This document shows, one piece after another, positions 47,185 to 58,576 of a DNA stretch of 64,000 nt. Source of the DNA: Plantago major (Eukaryota > Streptophyta > Magnoliopsida > Lamiales > Plantaginaceae). A program made the translations under genes and the position numbers. Every line of letters begins with the position of its first letter. Position 1 is the first letter of the stretch. A model generated the notes under the pieces. It worked only from the letters and a program-made list of their open reading frames with translations. It was not told the DNA's origin and did no database searches. The stretch spans positions 25,021,397 to 25,085,396 of the forward strand of contig CM048841.1 in NCBI GenBank assembly GCA_026545765.1, read 5' to 3'.

Positions 47185-48640
47185 GTTTGTCCCCCACTCT
47201 TCGAGTCGAGTGTCTCGAGTCGGAGAGTAGAAGTTCTATGCCAGAAAAAATGATGCTCACCAGAATTTCAAGCAAATGGCATCTCGCTCTTTCAGATATA
47301 AAAATTATTATGTGGATCCACCGAGACAATAAATCATTATTCTGGCAAAAATGGAACGATTGACCAGATGGGCGTATTTCATTTGGAGTGAACGGGCTGT
47401 CGGCCTGATGAAATGTCGTAAAATGGAAGCTGACATACAACTTTAGTCGAAGAAGTCAGCCTAGGAAGGTGGAAGCTTACCGATAGACTTAATTGGATGA
47501 GCTGACTGGCAGAAACCCTTGGTCGAGTAAGTTGAAATTCATTTGGACAACCAAACTGGTAGAGGAGGGTCATTGGTCGATCATTGAGGAAGGCCCTTGG
47601 TCGATTAAGCCGTAGACGAAGGCCATTGAGAAGGCTTTTGATCGAAATGTAAGGTGCCTTGTCCAAATTGAAATACTAGCAACTCTTTTCACTCGTATAA
47701 TTCAATTAGTACTATTTGACTTGGATAAAAAACTCTAGAAATTTCAAGTTGCCTCAAAATAACCCAATATAATACTTTCACCCACACATACCTACCATCA
47801 CTCTCATTCCTCTTCCTCTCCTTCTCACTTTATCAGATCCACGGCCCCCTTCCTTTCTACTCACAAATCAGACCGGGGCAGGTTCGAAATGCACAAGATG
47901 AGGGAGAAAGGAGCATGAAGATCGTGGTTGGGAGCCATATGCTGCGATGATAACCGGAGTTGGGTGTTTCCGGTTGAGGTTTTGTGGTAAGTTGGAGGCG
48001 GTCTGCGGCGATCTGAGAGGAAGAAGAGGGTGTTGGATCTGGCCAGAGAGGAAGAAGAAGGAGCAAGGCGCGTTTCGCCGGGACTGATTCTTTTCCAGTG
48101 AATTGGGGGCGAGTTGTGCGCATGGAGTGAAGTAATGAGGGAGCCAGGTCTTTGTGCTTTTCTTTGTGTGTTGGTATTTTTCGGTGAGAGGCATACCGGA
48201 GTGGGCGCGCTGGTGACCGGAGAGTAGAGTCTGCTCGGAGTTTGGATAGATCGTTACTTAGTCAGATTGTATGTTGTTTTTTTTTCTTTGAAGGGCGTAT
48301 GAGCCTCGTTGCCTTGTAGTGATGTAAAACAAACATATGTATGATTTTTTTTTTTAATATCAAACGGTGTTCAGTGATATTCATTGAATTTGGTTGGTGG
48401 ATTTGAAAATTGGTGAAGTAGCACAATCGTTATTTTGTCTCTCATGATATTCATATCGTGATGCTTTGTTTGCAAATGAACATGTTATTGAGGTCACTTG
48501 TGAAGTTAGGGATGTCTCCCTTGTCATAATATGAATGGTTGGTCCTGCTGCTTGTGATTGTCGTATATAGTAGGGCTTGATAATACTTTGTTTGATGAAG
48601 AGATGTTAATTTTTCTCTTAAAATTTGTTCTATGTAAATA
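47185..48640 (-). other. gypsy-2 region after pol, distal part
   Basis: No recognisable domain. Two overlapping minus-strand frames (48194-47857) are Pro/Ser-rich and look unlike known proteins. They may be decayed or chance. Confidence 0.4.
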
Positions 48641-48649
48641 ACTTGACGA

Positions 48650-49140
48650 TAGCTCGAGTGTAGCTTTTAAAAAGCTCGCCAGGAGTTTGAGAGAAACTTC
48701 CTGAGAGCCTTAGAAGAACTCTAGGAGCATTGGAGATAAGCTTTTGGAGAGCTTGGGTGTAGCTTCCCGAGAGCCTTAGAAGAACTCTAGGGGCATTGGA
48801 GATAAGATTTAGAAAAGATTGAGAGTAGCTTCCTTGGAGCTAGCTTTCTAGGAGCGAGGCAGCTTCCTAGGGGCTTGCTAGGAGCGTGATAGTTTTTAGC
48901 GACGACTTATGAGTCTGGTAGCTCCCTAGGAGCTTGGTAGCTTGCTAGGAGCTTGGTAGCTTGCTGAGGGCCTTGTAGCTTTCTAGCAGCGACTTATGAG
49001 TTTGGTAGCTTCCTAGGAGCTTGATAGCTCTCTAGGAGTTTGATAACTTGCCAGGAGCCTTGTAGCTTCCTAGTAACGACTTATGAGTCTGGTAGCTAAA
49101 TAAGAGCTTGTTGGCTTCCTAGGAGCTAGAGAAGGGCATG
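48650..49140 (-). repeat. Degenerate short tandem repeats in gypsy-2
   Basis: The words ggtagcttcctaggagcttg and gcgacttatgagtttggtag recur many times with variation. A related block lies on the far side of the 88-bp array (about 51215-51345). Confidence 0.65.
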
Positions 49141-49355
49141 CAATGAGCTTGAGAGATCCTTGCTCTTTTTGAGAATTAACTTTTGCTTATCTATTTGAAG
49201 AGTTTGAGAGGAGATCGGAAGGAAACCTAAAAGCACTGAAGGAATGCTTCCGAAGTGCTGGAGAAGAGCTTGTGAGGAGCCGGAGAGGTCCTTGCTCTTT
49301 TGAAAATTGGCTCTTAATTCTCTTTGAGAAGAGTTTGGAAGAGCATTGAAGGAGC

Positions 49356-51213
49356 CTTTGAAGCCTTAGTGGTTGGCTTCTGGAAGGCTTGGAGGGAGTC
49401 TTAGAAGCATCGAAAGATGTCTTCAGAACACTATGGAAGGAGCCTTGGAAGCCTTGGTGGATGGCTTCTAGAAGCCTTTGAAGGAGTCTTAGAAGTATCG
49501 GAAGATGTCTTCAAAAGACTATGGAAGGAGCCTTGGAAGCCTTGGTGGATGGCTTCTAGAAGGCTTTGAAGGAGTCTTAGAAGCATCGGAAGATGTCTTC
49601 AGAAGACTATGGAAGGAGCCTTGGAAGCCTTGGTGGATGGCTTCTGGAAGGCTTTGAAGGGAGTCTTAGAAGCAACGGAAGATCTACCCAGAAGACTATG
49701 GAAAGGAGCCTTGGTGGATGGCTTCTGGAAGGCTTGGAAGGAGCCCTGGAAGCCTTGGTGGATGGCTTCTGGAAGGCTTGGAAGGAGTCTTAGAAGACTA
49801 TGGAAGGAGCCTTGGTGGATGGCTTCTAGAAGGCTTGGAAGGAGCCCTGGAAGCCTTGGTGGATGGCTTCTGGAAGGCTTGGAAGGAGTCTTAGAAGCAT
49901 TGGAAGTTGTCTTCAGAAGACTATGGAAGGAGCCTTGGACGCCTTGGTGGATGACTTCTAGAAGGCTTTGAAGGAGTCTTAGAAGAATCGGAAGATGTCT
50001 TCAGAAAACAATGGAAGGAGCCTTGGAAGCCTTGGTGGATGGCTTCTAGAAGGCTTTGAAGGAGTCTTAGAAGCATCGGAAGATGTCTTCAGAAGACTGT
50101 GGAAGGAGCCTTGGAAGCCTTGGTGGATGGCTTCTGGAAGGCATGGAAGGAGTCTTAGAAGCATCGGGAGATGTCTTCAAAAGACTATGGAAGGAGCCTT
50201 GGTGGATGGCTTCTGGAAGGCTTGGAAGGAGCCCTGGAAGCCTTGGTGGATGGCTTCTGAAAGGCTTGGAAGGAGTCCTAGAAGCATCGGAAGATGTCTT
50301 CAGAAGACTATGGAAGGAGCCTTGGAAGCCTTGGTGGATGGCTTCTAGAAGGCTTTGAAGGAGTCTTAGAAGCATCGGAAGATGTCTTCAGAAGACTATG
50401 GAAGGAGCCTTGGAATCCATGGTGGATGGCTTCTAGAAGGCTTTGAAGGAGTCTTAGAAGCATCGGAAGATGTCTTCAGAAGACTGTGGAAGGAGCCTTG
50501 GAAGCCTTGGTGGATGGCTTCTAGAGGCTTGGAAGGAGCCCTGGAAGCCTTGGTGGATGGCTTCTGGAAGGCTTGGAAGGAGTCTTAGAAGCATCGGAAG
50601 ATGTCTTCAGAAGACTATGGAAGGAGCCTTGGAAGGCTTGGTGGATGGCTTCTGGAAGGCTTGGTGGATGGCTTGGAAGGAGTCTTAGAAGCATCGGAAG
50701 ATGTCTTCAGAAGAGTATGGAAGGAGCCTTGGAAGCCTTGGTGGATGGCTTCTAGAAGGTTTTGAAGGAGTCTTAGAAGCATCGGAAGATGTCTTCTGAA
50801 GACTATGGAAGGAGCCTTGGAAGCCTTGGTGGATGGATTCTAGAAGGCTTTGAAGGAGTCTTAGAAGCATCGGAAGATGTCTTCAGAAGACTGTGGAAGG
50901 AGCCTTGGAAGGCTTGGTGGATGTCTTCTGGAAGGCTTGGAAGGAGTCTTAGAAGCATCGGAAGATGTCTTCAAAAGACTATGGAAGGAGCCTTGGAAGC
51001 CTTGGTGGATGGCTTCTGGAAGGCTTGGAAGGAGTCTTAGAAGCATCGGAAGATGTCTTCAAAAGACTATGGAAGGAGCCTTGGAAGCCTTGGTGGTTGG
51101 CTTCTGGAAGGCTTGGAAGGAGTCTTAGAAGCATCGGAAGATGTCTTCAGAAGACTATGGAAGGAGCCTTGGAAGCCTTGGTGGATGGCTTCTGGAAGGC
51201 TGGAAGGAGCTTC
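49356..51213 (-). repeat. 88-bp tandem array in gypsy-2, about 20 units
   Basis: The phrase gcatcggaagatgtcttc recurs every 88 bp (for example 49495, 49583, 50073, 50867, 50956, 51044, 51131), with shorter variant units between 49672 and 50692. The unit also contains gccttggtggatggcttctg. Because 88 is not divisible by three, all frames open as repetitive ORFs on both strands; these are not genes. The array sits between pol and the 3' LTR. Confidence 0.93.
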
Positions 51214-52061
51214 TTTGGAGTTAGCTTGCTAGGAGTGAGGTAGCTTCCTAGTGATCACTTATGAGTTTGGTAGCTGACTAGGAGCTAGAGAAGAGCGTGT
51301 GGTGAGCTTGAAAAATCCTTGCTCCTTTTGAGAATTAGTTTTTGCTTTTCTTTTAGAAGAATTTGGAAGAGCATGGGAGGAGCCTTCAAAGCACTGGAGT
51401 AGGACTTCCAGTGACCTTCAGGTGTTCTTGCTCATTATTCGGGCACTATCTTTCGTGTTTTTGTTTGGAGTTACGTGACCTCGTGGGTCGTTTGAGTATC
51501 TCATAATATATAAAATTCAGAATGATCTTCGACTACAACACACACTGTGCAAGACATTTCATTCTGAGTTTATTCACGAAATATTGTTCATGTAAATTTA
51601 ACATTGCGAAGCATAGCCAGAGCACGTAATGTTCATCTAGCTAGTGTGTCCATTACGTTGCAAGTCACATATATAAAAACTTGTTGACTAGATACTTTGG
51701 GATGACTAGTAAAGGGTCACAACATATTCAGACATGTGGGTGACTTACTAACAATGAATTGTAACATGCTCATACATGTCTTATTAGCTTGACTGAATGG
51801 TTCGTAGATGACTAACCTGTGAGCAACTTGCTCGAGAGGGTTCGACTTGGTCCACTGGGTTTGTCCCCCAGTTTAAGCTCTAGTCCAGAGGAGTAGTGCT
51901 TGAACTATTATCGTGTTCGTCCGCCTACTTGGTCGAGTTTGGTCACGCCAGGTCAGTCAGACATCTATGGATGTAAGCTTGCAGTTGGTTGACACGCTTG
52001 GTCTGTCAGACAATTCACTTTGCGGAGTTCACCCTGTCGCTTAACTGTCGATTCAGTGATG

Positions 52062-52980
52062 GACCCTCTTGGAGAGGATAGGCATTTAACCGTCCTGCCT
52101 AGTCGGGTTAGGTGACCGACTAGCCTCGGTCAGGTCGGTTGTTGGAAAGAAATTAATCTCAGAAGGTGACTTTGGTTTATACCTTGATATGTGGATTGAG
52201 ATGGGTGCAACATGTAGAGAGCTTTGACTGCCAGAGCTCTCGTATAGTCACGGTGAGCATGTGGATGGAGCTGAGTCTCTTTGTATAGTAGTGATCATCA
52301 ATTTTGAAAGGTTTGCACTTGTCTAAACCATGGAGCTGTATTTGGCGCATCTCATGGATTAAGCAAGTGCAAGCCAATCAGAATAGATGTGAGTCCATGT
52401 GTTTTCGTTGCTCAGCCTGATGGATGGTTTGCTTTGTTGAGCAGTATGTTTTGGATGATCACTTAGAAGTAAGATGTGCCGCGTGGGCATTACTTCAATC
52501 ATATTCATGATGTGTTAGCCTGCAACATGAGTGGAATCCATCCTCTTGGAGAGGTTTGGGGGGGTGGGGCGGATAACCGACCTGCCTAGCTGGGTTAGTT
52601 GACCAGCTAGCCCCTGGTCAGGTCGGCTAGTTGTTGTGAGAATTCAATCTCATAGATGAAACATGAGCATTGGTACCTTGACTGTGGGTGTTTGTTGACT
52701 GTTTGTATGTGCCAGATGGAGTGGATGACCACTGTCCTGTTGTTTGGACTTCGTAATGGCGAGGATCCTTCCGGTTGGCTGACAATTTCACATGGATTCA
52801 GTCGTCGGGTGTCACGATGGAATGATTAGTAGCTTGGTTGGCTGTCAGCAAGACATTTGGACCCTCCTGGGAAGGTTTGGGGTGTGGGGCGGTTGACCGA
52901 CCAGCCTAGCTGGGTTAGGTGACCAGCTAGCCCCTGGTCAGGTCGGCTGATTGTAAAGAGGAATTAACCTCAACATGCGA
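52062..52980 (-). repeat. Three dispersed copies of a GTCAGGTCGG-containing repeat
   Basis: Copies lie at about 52062-52150, 52535-52650 and 52860-52980. Each runs from a ccctc-tgg-gag-ggt start, through cctgcctag or cagcctag and gggttag, to ggtcaggtcgg and then an aatt-ctca end. They differ by substitutions and small indels. Confidence 0.7.
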
Positions 52981-52999
52981 GTATTTGGAAGGTGGGGCA

Positions 53000-55468
53000 T
53001 TAGAAGTGATACCTTTTCAAGTGGATGGCATTCCAACTGTTAGCTACCTGTCGTCCTTCTTTGGTTTCCAGCTTGTAGGCTCCATTGCCTACTACCTTGG
53101 TGATTTTGTAAGGACCCTCCCAATTTGGTCCAAGCTTGCCAGCTCCTGTCTCCTTGGTGTTCTGGAACACCTTACGCAGAACCCAATCGTCTTGCTTGAA
53201 GGTTCGTACACGTATGTTTTTGTTGAAGTGTTGTGCAGCTTTCTCTTGATAGGCGGCACTCCGAATCATGGCTCTTTCCCTGAGTTCATCAACCAAGTCG
53301 AGCTCGTGTGCCAATGTCGCATCGTTGGTCTGTTCGTTAGCCATTTTGTATCTTGCTGTGGGTAATCCCACTATGGGTAGGATTGCTTCAGTTCCATATA
53401 TCATGCTTAATGGTGTTTCTCCAGTTGAGGTCCTTGGTGTGGTTCGGTAAGACCATAGGACGCCTGGAAGTTCATCTGCCCATGCTACTTTTGCTTGTTT
53501 TAGCCATTTTTTGAGACTGTTCATAATAGTCTTGTTGGTCGATTCTGCTTGTCCATTTGCTTGGGGATAGCGTGGAGTGGAGAATGTAAGCTTGATTCCC
53601 CATCCTTTGCAGAAATCTTGAAACTCATAGCTTATGAACTGGGAGCCATTGTCTGTCACGATTTGGTAGGGGACTCCGTACCTGCAAATCACATGTTTCC
53701 AAATGAAATTTTTTACCTCTGTGTCACGGACTTGCTTGAAGGCTTCTGCTTCCACCCACTTGGTGAAGTAATCAGTTACTGCTAGCATGTACACTCGTTG
53801 GCCTGGTGCAGTAGGTAGTTTCCCTACTATGTCCATTCCCCATTTCATGAAAGGCCATGGAGCAATGGATGGGTGTAGCTTCTCTGGTGGGAGATGGCTG
53901 ATGTGTGAGTGTCTTTGGCATGAGTCACATCTTCTCACAAAGTTTAGAGCATCAGTTCTCATAGTTGGCCAATAGTATCCGGTTGTTAGTGCTCGGTGGG
54001 CAAGACTTCTGGCTCCAGAGTGGTTGCCACATTCTCCTGCATGCAACTCAGTGAGAACATGTCTGGCTTCATTATTAGTTACGCACCTGAGTAGGGGTCC
54101 TGAATAGGATCTCCTGTAGAGTTGTCCATCGAGGAGCGTGAAGCGCGCTGCCTTTGCCTTCACCCTCCTTGCCTCGCTTTTATCTTCTGGAAGTTCTCCG
54201 TTTGACAAGTACAATGCTATTGGAGTCATCCAATTTGACTCAGTTGTTATATCGGCTACTGTCTGGTTGGCGGGCTCACCCTTCCATGTTGCAGGCCATT
54301 GTACATACACCACGGGAATAGTCATTGGCACTGTGGTTTGAATGGCGGCTCCTAGGTTGGCGAGGGCGTCCGCGTGACTGTTGTCCGTCCTTGGCACCTG
54401 CGAAACAGAAAACTCCTCGAAGGAGGATTGCAGCTCCTTGGCTAACTGAAGATAGGCAGCCATCTTGGTGTCTCTGGTTTGGTATGAGCCTTGCAATTGG
54501 TTAACTACTAGCTGTGAGTCCGACTGTACCTGAATGCTTTTTATGCCCATGTCCCGAGCTAGGTTGAGGCCAGCTATAAGCGCCTCATACTCAGACTCGT
54601 TGTTGGTTGCTTTGAATCGACATCTGATAGCTCTTTGGATTGTGTCCCCTTCTGGTGAGGTTAGGACTATGCCAAGTCCACTTCCTTTGGCATTACTAGA
54701 ACCATCAACTGAGAGCTTCCACTGTAAATTGTTCTTCTCCTGTAAACAAAAGAATTCCTTCTCCGCTTGACCTAATTCAGTTGGGGTGAAGTCCGCTATG
54801 AAGTCTGCAAGTGCTTGAGACTTGATGGCTGTGCGGGGTTGGAAGGAGACATCGTACTCGCTGAGCTCAACCGCCCATTTTGAGAGCCTACCTGAGACTT
54901 CGGGCTTGTGTAGGATGTTGCATAGTGGAAAGCTGGAGAGGACTACGATTGGATGGCATTGGAAGTAAGGGCGTAGCTTCCTTGTTGAGGTGACTAGTGC
55001 AAGGGATAACTTCTCCAGCTGGCTGTACCGAGTTTCTGCATCTAGTAAGGACTTGCTCAAGTAGTAGACTGGGAGTTGGTTTCCATCCTGTTCCCTGACT
55101 AGGACGCCGCTTAGTGCTGAGACGGAGACTGCGAGGTAAATAAACAGAGTCTCTCCGGCCTTGGGCTTTGATAGCACTGGAGGTGTGATAAGGTAACGCT
55201 TGATTTGTTGTAGGGCGTCCTCACACTCGCCTGTCCACTGGAAGTCTTTGGCCTTCCGTAGGGTGTCGAAAAATGGTCGACACCTCTCGGAAGACTTGGG
55301 TATGAACCCGCTGAGGGCTTCTAGCCTCCCAGTCAATTTCTGCACATCTTTAACGCACTTGGGGGAGGGAATGTTATAAATTGAACGAATTTGATCAGGG
55401 TTAGCCTCAATACCTTTTGCGTGACCAAATACCCAAGGAATCTTCCAGAGGAGACTCCAAACGAGCAT
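53000..55468 (-). CDS. gypsy-2 pol: RNase H, second RNase H and integrase (822 codons, open)
   Basis: Read from 55468 down to 53000, the first residues overlap the end of the RT (fingerprint KGIEANPDQIRSIYNIPSPK). The RT-linked RNase H and connection follow (about residues 60-230). The second RNase H comes next (LSVDGSSNAKGSGLGIVLTS, NNESEYEALIAGL, QSDSQLVV). The integrase then has its zinc region (CDSCQRHSHISHLPPEKLHP) and catalytic WGMDIVG, TDNGSQF and QAESTNK. The C-terminal end reads LGPNWEGPYKITKVVGNGAY. All catalytic acids are visible, but a frameshift separates it from the upstream RT, so the polyprotein is incomplete. Confidence 0.88.
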   Translation of the reverse strand: MLVWSLLWKIPWVFGHAKGIEANPDQIRSIYNIPSPKCVKDVQKLTGRLEALSGFIPKSSERCRPFFDTLRKAKDFQWTGECEDALQQIKRYLITPPVLSKPKAGETLFIYLAVSVSALSGVLVREQDGNQLPVYYLSKSLLDAETRYSQLEKLSLALVTSTRKLRPYFQCHPIVVLSSFPLCNILHKPEVSGRLSKWAVELSEYDVSFQPRTAIKSQALADFIADFTPTELGQAEKEFFCLQEKNNLQWKLSVDGSSNAKGSGLGIVLTSPEGDTIQRAIRCRFKATNNESEYEALIAGLNLARDMGIKSIQVQSDSQLVVNQLQGSYQTRDTKMAAYLQLAKELQSSFEEFSVSQVPRTDNSHADALANLGAAIQTTVPMTIPVVYVQWPATWKGEPANQTVADITTESNWMTPIALYLSNGELPEDKSEARRVKAKAARFTLLDGQLYRRSYSGPLLRCVTNNEARHVLTELHAGECGNHSGARSLAHRALTTGYYWPTMRTDALNFVRRCDSCQRHSHISHLPPEKLHPSIAPWPFMKWGMDIVGKLPTAPGQRVYMLAVTDYFTKWVEAEAFKQVRDTEVKNFIWKHVICRYGVPYQIVTDNGSQFISYEFQDFCKGWGIKLTFSTPRYPQANGQAESTNKTIMNSLKKWLKQAKVAWADELPGVLWSYRTTPRTSTGETPLSMIYGTEAILPIVGLPTARYKMANEQTNDATLAHELDLVDELRERAMIRSAAYQEKAAQHFNKNIRVRTFKQDDWVLRKVFQNTKETGAGKLGPNWEGPYKITKVVGNGAYKLETKEGRQVANSWNAIHLKRYHF

Positions 55469-56238
55469 TTGGCTGGGTTCAACTTCATATTATACCTGCG
55501 GAGGACTGAGAAGGCTTGGCGGAGGTGGTCGAGGTGCTGATCAGCAACCAAGGACTTGACCAGCATGTCGTCGATGTACACCTCCATGGTGTCCCCCAGC
55601 ATGCCAGCGAACATACGGTTGACCAGTCGCTGGTAAGTGGCTCCTGCATTCTTGAGTCCGAATGGCATGACCTTATGTGAAGGTTCCTCTCTACGTGAAG
55701 GCATCTTCTCTTGATCTTCAGGGTGCATCAGTATCTGGTTGTATCCTGAGAATGCGTCCATGAAGCTTAACAGCTCATGTCCTGCGGTGGCATCCACTAG
55801 CATGTCTATGTGGGGAAGTGGAAAGGAATCATTCGGGCATGCTTTGTTGAGGTCGGTGAAGTCGATGCACACTCCCCATTTGCCATTCTTTTTCTTTACT
55901 ACCACAACGTTGGCTAACCAGTCTGGGTAGTGTACTTCGCGGACTGATCCGATATCAAGTAATTTCTGGACTTCTTCATTGATAACCTTGTTTCTTTCTG
56001 GAGCGAACTTCCTCCGTTTTTGTCTGACTGGTGGGTAATCTGGATCAACCTCAAGTCTGTGGGTGATAACCTCTGGGTCAACTCCTGTCATATCTGCATG
56101 TGACCAAGCAAAGCAGTCGTGGTGAACTTTTAGAAATGTGATCAATTGCTCTCTTAGCTCTGGCCTCAACCTTGCCCCAATCTGAACCTTGTGATCCGGA
56201 TGATCCGGGTGAATCTGAACTTCATCGAGCTCTTCCAT
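55333..56238 (-). pseudogene. gypsy-2 reverse transcriptase, frameshifted at both ends of the core
   Basis: It holds VKKKNGKWGVCIDFTDLNKA, FGLKNAGATYQRLVN and the catalytic YIDDM (about 55564-55578 on the minus strand). Between the LSFMDAFSGYNQI motif and VMPFGLKN, a short stretch (about 55675-55705) reads in a different frame from the family, as if two compensating indels occurred. The true frame is lost near 55390-55440 and continues in the 822-codon frame. Stops at about 56285 and 56368 separate it from the protease. Confidence 0.82.
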
Positions 56239-56367
56239 CCCAGGCTGGTCTGGATCGATTGGGGGGTTGAGTTGCTGTAATTGCTATAACTCGGTTGCCT
56301 TCGGCTTCAAGGCTTCCATGTAACATGTCCTTGCATCACGCTGCTGGCAAAAAATCTCTTTCACCCC

Positions 56368-58576
56368 TCACTTGGTTGGGAAGCGGATCACCTGATGGTA
56401 GGTTGATGGCACTGCTTTCATCTCATGAATCCATGGCCTACCAAGGATGGCATTATAGCTTGATGGGCTGTCCACAATCAGGAACTTCGTCGTTAGGTTG
56501 AAGCCTTCTGCATAGACAGGAAGGGTAACACTCCCAACCGTGTACTTCCTTTCTCCACTGAAGCCATATAGAGCTGTCGGCTGGCGAAGAATAGCGGTCT
56601 CATCTATGCCCATTTCTGTCAGAGCATCTAGAAAAATGATGTTAGCAGAGCTCCCATTGTCAATGAGAACTCTCTTCGTAAGACAATTTGCAATAAGAAT
56701 TGAAATAACTAAAGCATCGTCATGAGGACTGATTAGTTGCCTAGACTCTTGGTCTGAGACGCTAATAGTCAAGTCAGATGAAGAGGCGTCTGATGCTCTG
56801 CGAGCATTGAGCTCAGGCCTTACCGTTTGCCTACTGTGGCGCTTTACCGCAGAGTATGAGACACCACTGATCTCTGACCCCCCAGAGATTATGTTGATCA
56901 CCTTGTTGTTCTGAGGGGGCTCAGGAAGATCAGTGCCCTGCCGACTGGCAAGGGTCTTTTTACCTTTGTCAGAGAGGTACTCCGTCAAGTGCCCTCTCTT
57001 CAAGAGCTCGGCTACCTCCAATCGCAAGGAGATGCACTCTGCAGTTGTGTGGCCATGGTCTCCATGAAACTCACACCACTTGTTGGAGTTTCTTTGATCT
57101 GGAGGTGTTTTGAGTTTTCCTGGACATCTAACTCTGTCACCCATGCTTTTCATGACTGCTACACACTCTTCTGGCTCAATGTTGAGGGAGTAGCCCGGAG
57201 GTGGTGCTCGAGTTTCTGTCCTCCTTTGTTGGATTGGAGGGCGAGGTGGATTCACAACAGGTCCATGTCTTCTCTCAGTTGGGTATGGCCTAGCACGATA
57301 GTCTGGAACCCTTCGTTCAACTCGTCTGTCAGGCTTGGGCTCCTAGCGAACACTTTGGCTTGATATATAAGGTCTGTTAGCACCATCCTCCTCCCATTTG
57401 ATCTGAGCCCATGCTTTGGCGAGCACGTCTTCCATTGTTCGGTAGGGGTACATGGTCAGCTCCTTATACAACCCTGAGTTGGGTGGCAACCCTTTGCGGA
57501 ATGCATTGACAGCAGTATCCTTGTTGCAGTTGGGGATTGACACCTTCTCCTCGTTGAATCTTGCGACGTACTCCCTGAGAGATTCGTTAGGTCTTTGTCG
57601 GACGCTATACAAGTCGTCCGACAGTTTGAAAAGCTTGCGACTGCTTGCGAATTGTTCCTCAAAGCAGTCGACTAATTGGGCAAAAGAAGAAATGAAATTG
57701 TTGGGTAAGTTGGTATACCATTGTAGGGCTGGTCCGATCAGACTGGAACCAAACCCTTTGCACATGCAAGCCTCACGGAGATCCCTGGGGATGGCTATGG
57801 TGAACATCCTCTGCTTGTACTGTGAGACATGGTAAATGCAGGTGCATCGTTCCATCATAGAGCTTCATGCTTGGGAAGGTGAACTTGGTTGGCATTTCCA
57901 CCAATGCTATGGCGTCGGCAAAGGGAGAGTCAGCAAAGCTGTTGGGTAAGCTCTTCTTGATCGGCACCGGCACTCCAGGGATCCTTTGGATCATCTCCTC
58001 CAAGCTCACCAGTTTGGAAGCCAACTCATCATTGTTGTTTCCAAGACCTGCAGAGGGGGTTATCGAGTTATCTACCTGACTTACGTTCTGGTTGCGTTGT
58101 TGAGGTGATTCGTCGCTCATCCTTAGGTTAGCACCCTCGAACGAGACCCTCCTGTTGGCAATGCCTGGAATGACCTCAAGGGTTGGTCTTGGTGGAGCGC
58201 TCACAACCTGAGAGACTAGAGTTATGGGAATCACCCCTTCTATCTCCTCAAAGGTTAGCTGACGAGCCTCCATGGTGTTGCATGGTGGGTTCTCTATTCC
58301 AGCGACATGAGTCAGTCGGCGAGATGAAGCCGCATCCAGTGCTGGAGTTTCCTGGTGGACAAAGGATTCCAGCTTCTCCTTCAAAGCCGAGTTCTCCTGA
58401 CGGACGGCACGGTTCTCATCCTCAAGGAGCTTGATTTTCTGGGCGTTCTCCTGCATCTGGGCAGCTAAGTCAGTAAACTGGAAGAAGATGTAAGAATTGA
58501 AGGAGATAGAGAGAAGGATGATGAGAGTCGACTTATCCTGTTGAGTGGATTGGTTCGGCAATGAATGGACGAGCAC
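56368..58576 (-). pseudogene. gypsy-2 gag and protease
   Basis: The N-terminal part has a coiled coil (ENAQKIKLLEDENRAVRQEN). One frame change near 57840 leads into the gag core (GFGSSLIGPALQWYTNLPNN, 57858-57343). A TAG at 57343-57345 precedes the knuckle [14 protein letters not shown] (about 57036-57080) and the protease [13 protein letters not shown] (about 56625-56670). DNGSS is common at this site in Tat proteases. The N-terminal 35 residues of the open frame come from the LTR, through a deletion that fused LTR and gag. Confidence 0.83.

Noticed and set aside
49593..51243. Many overlapping open frames on both strands rich in KEPW, SEDVFRRL or LLRLLP words
   Set aside because: They are translations of the 88-bp tandem array; 88 is not a multiple of three, so every frame opens in turn.
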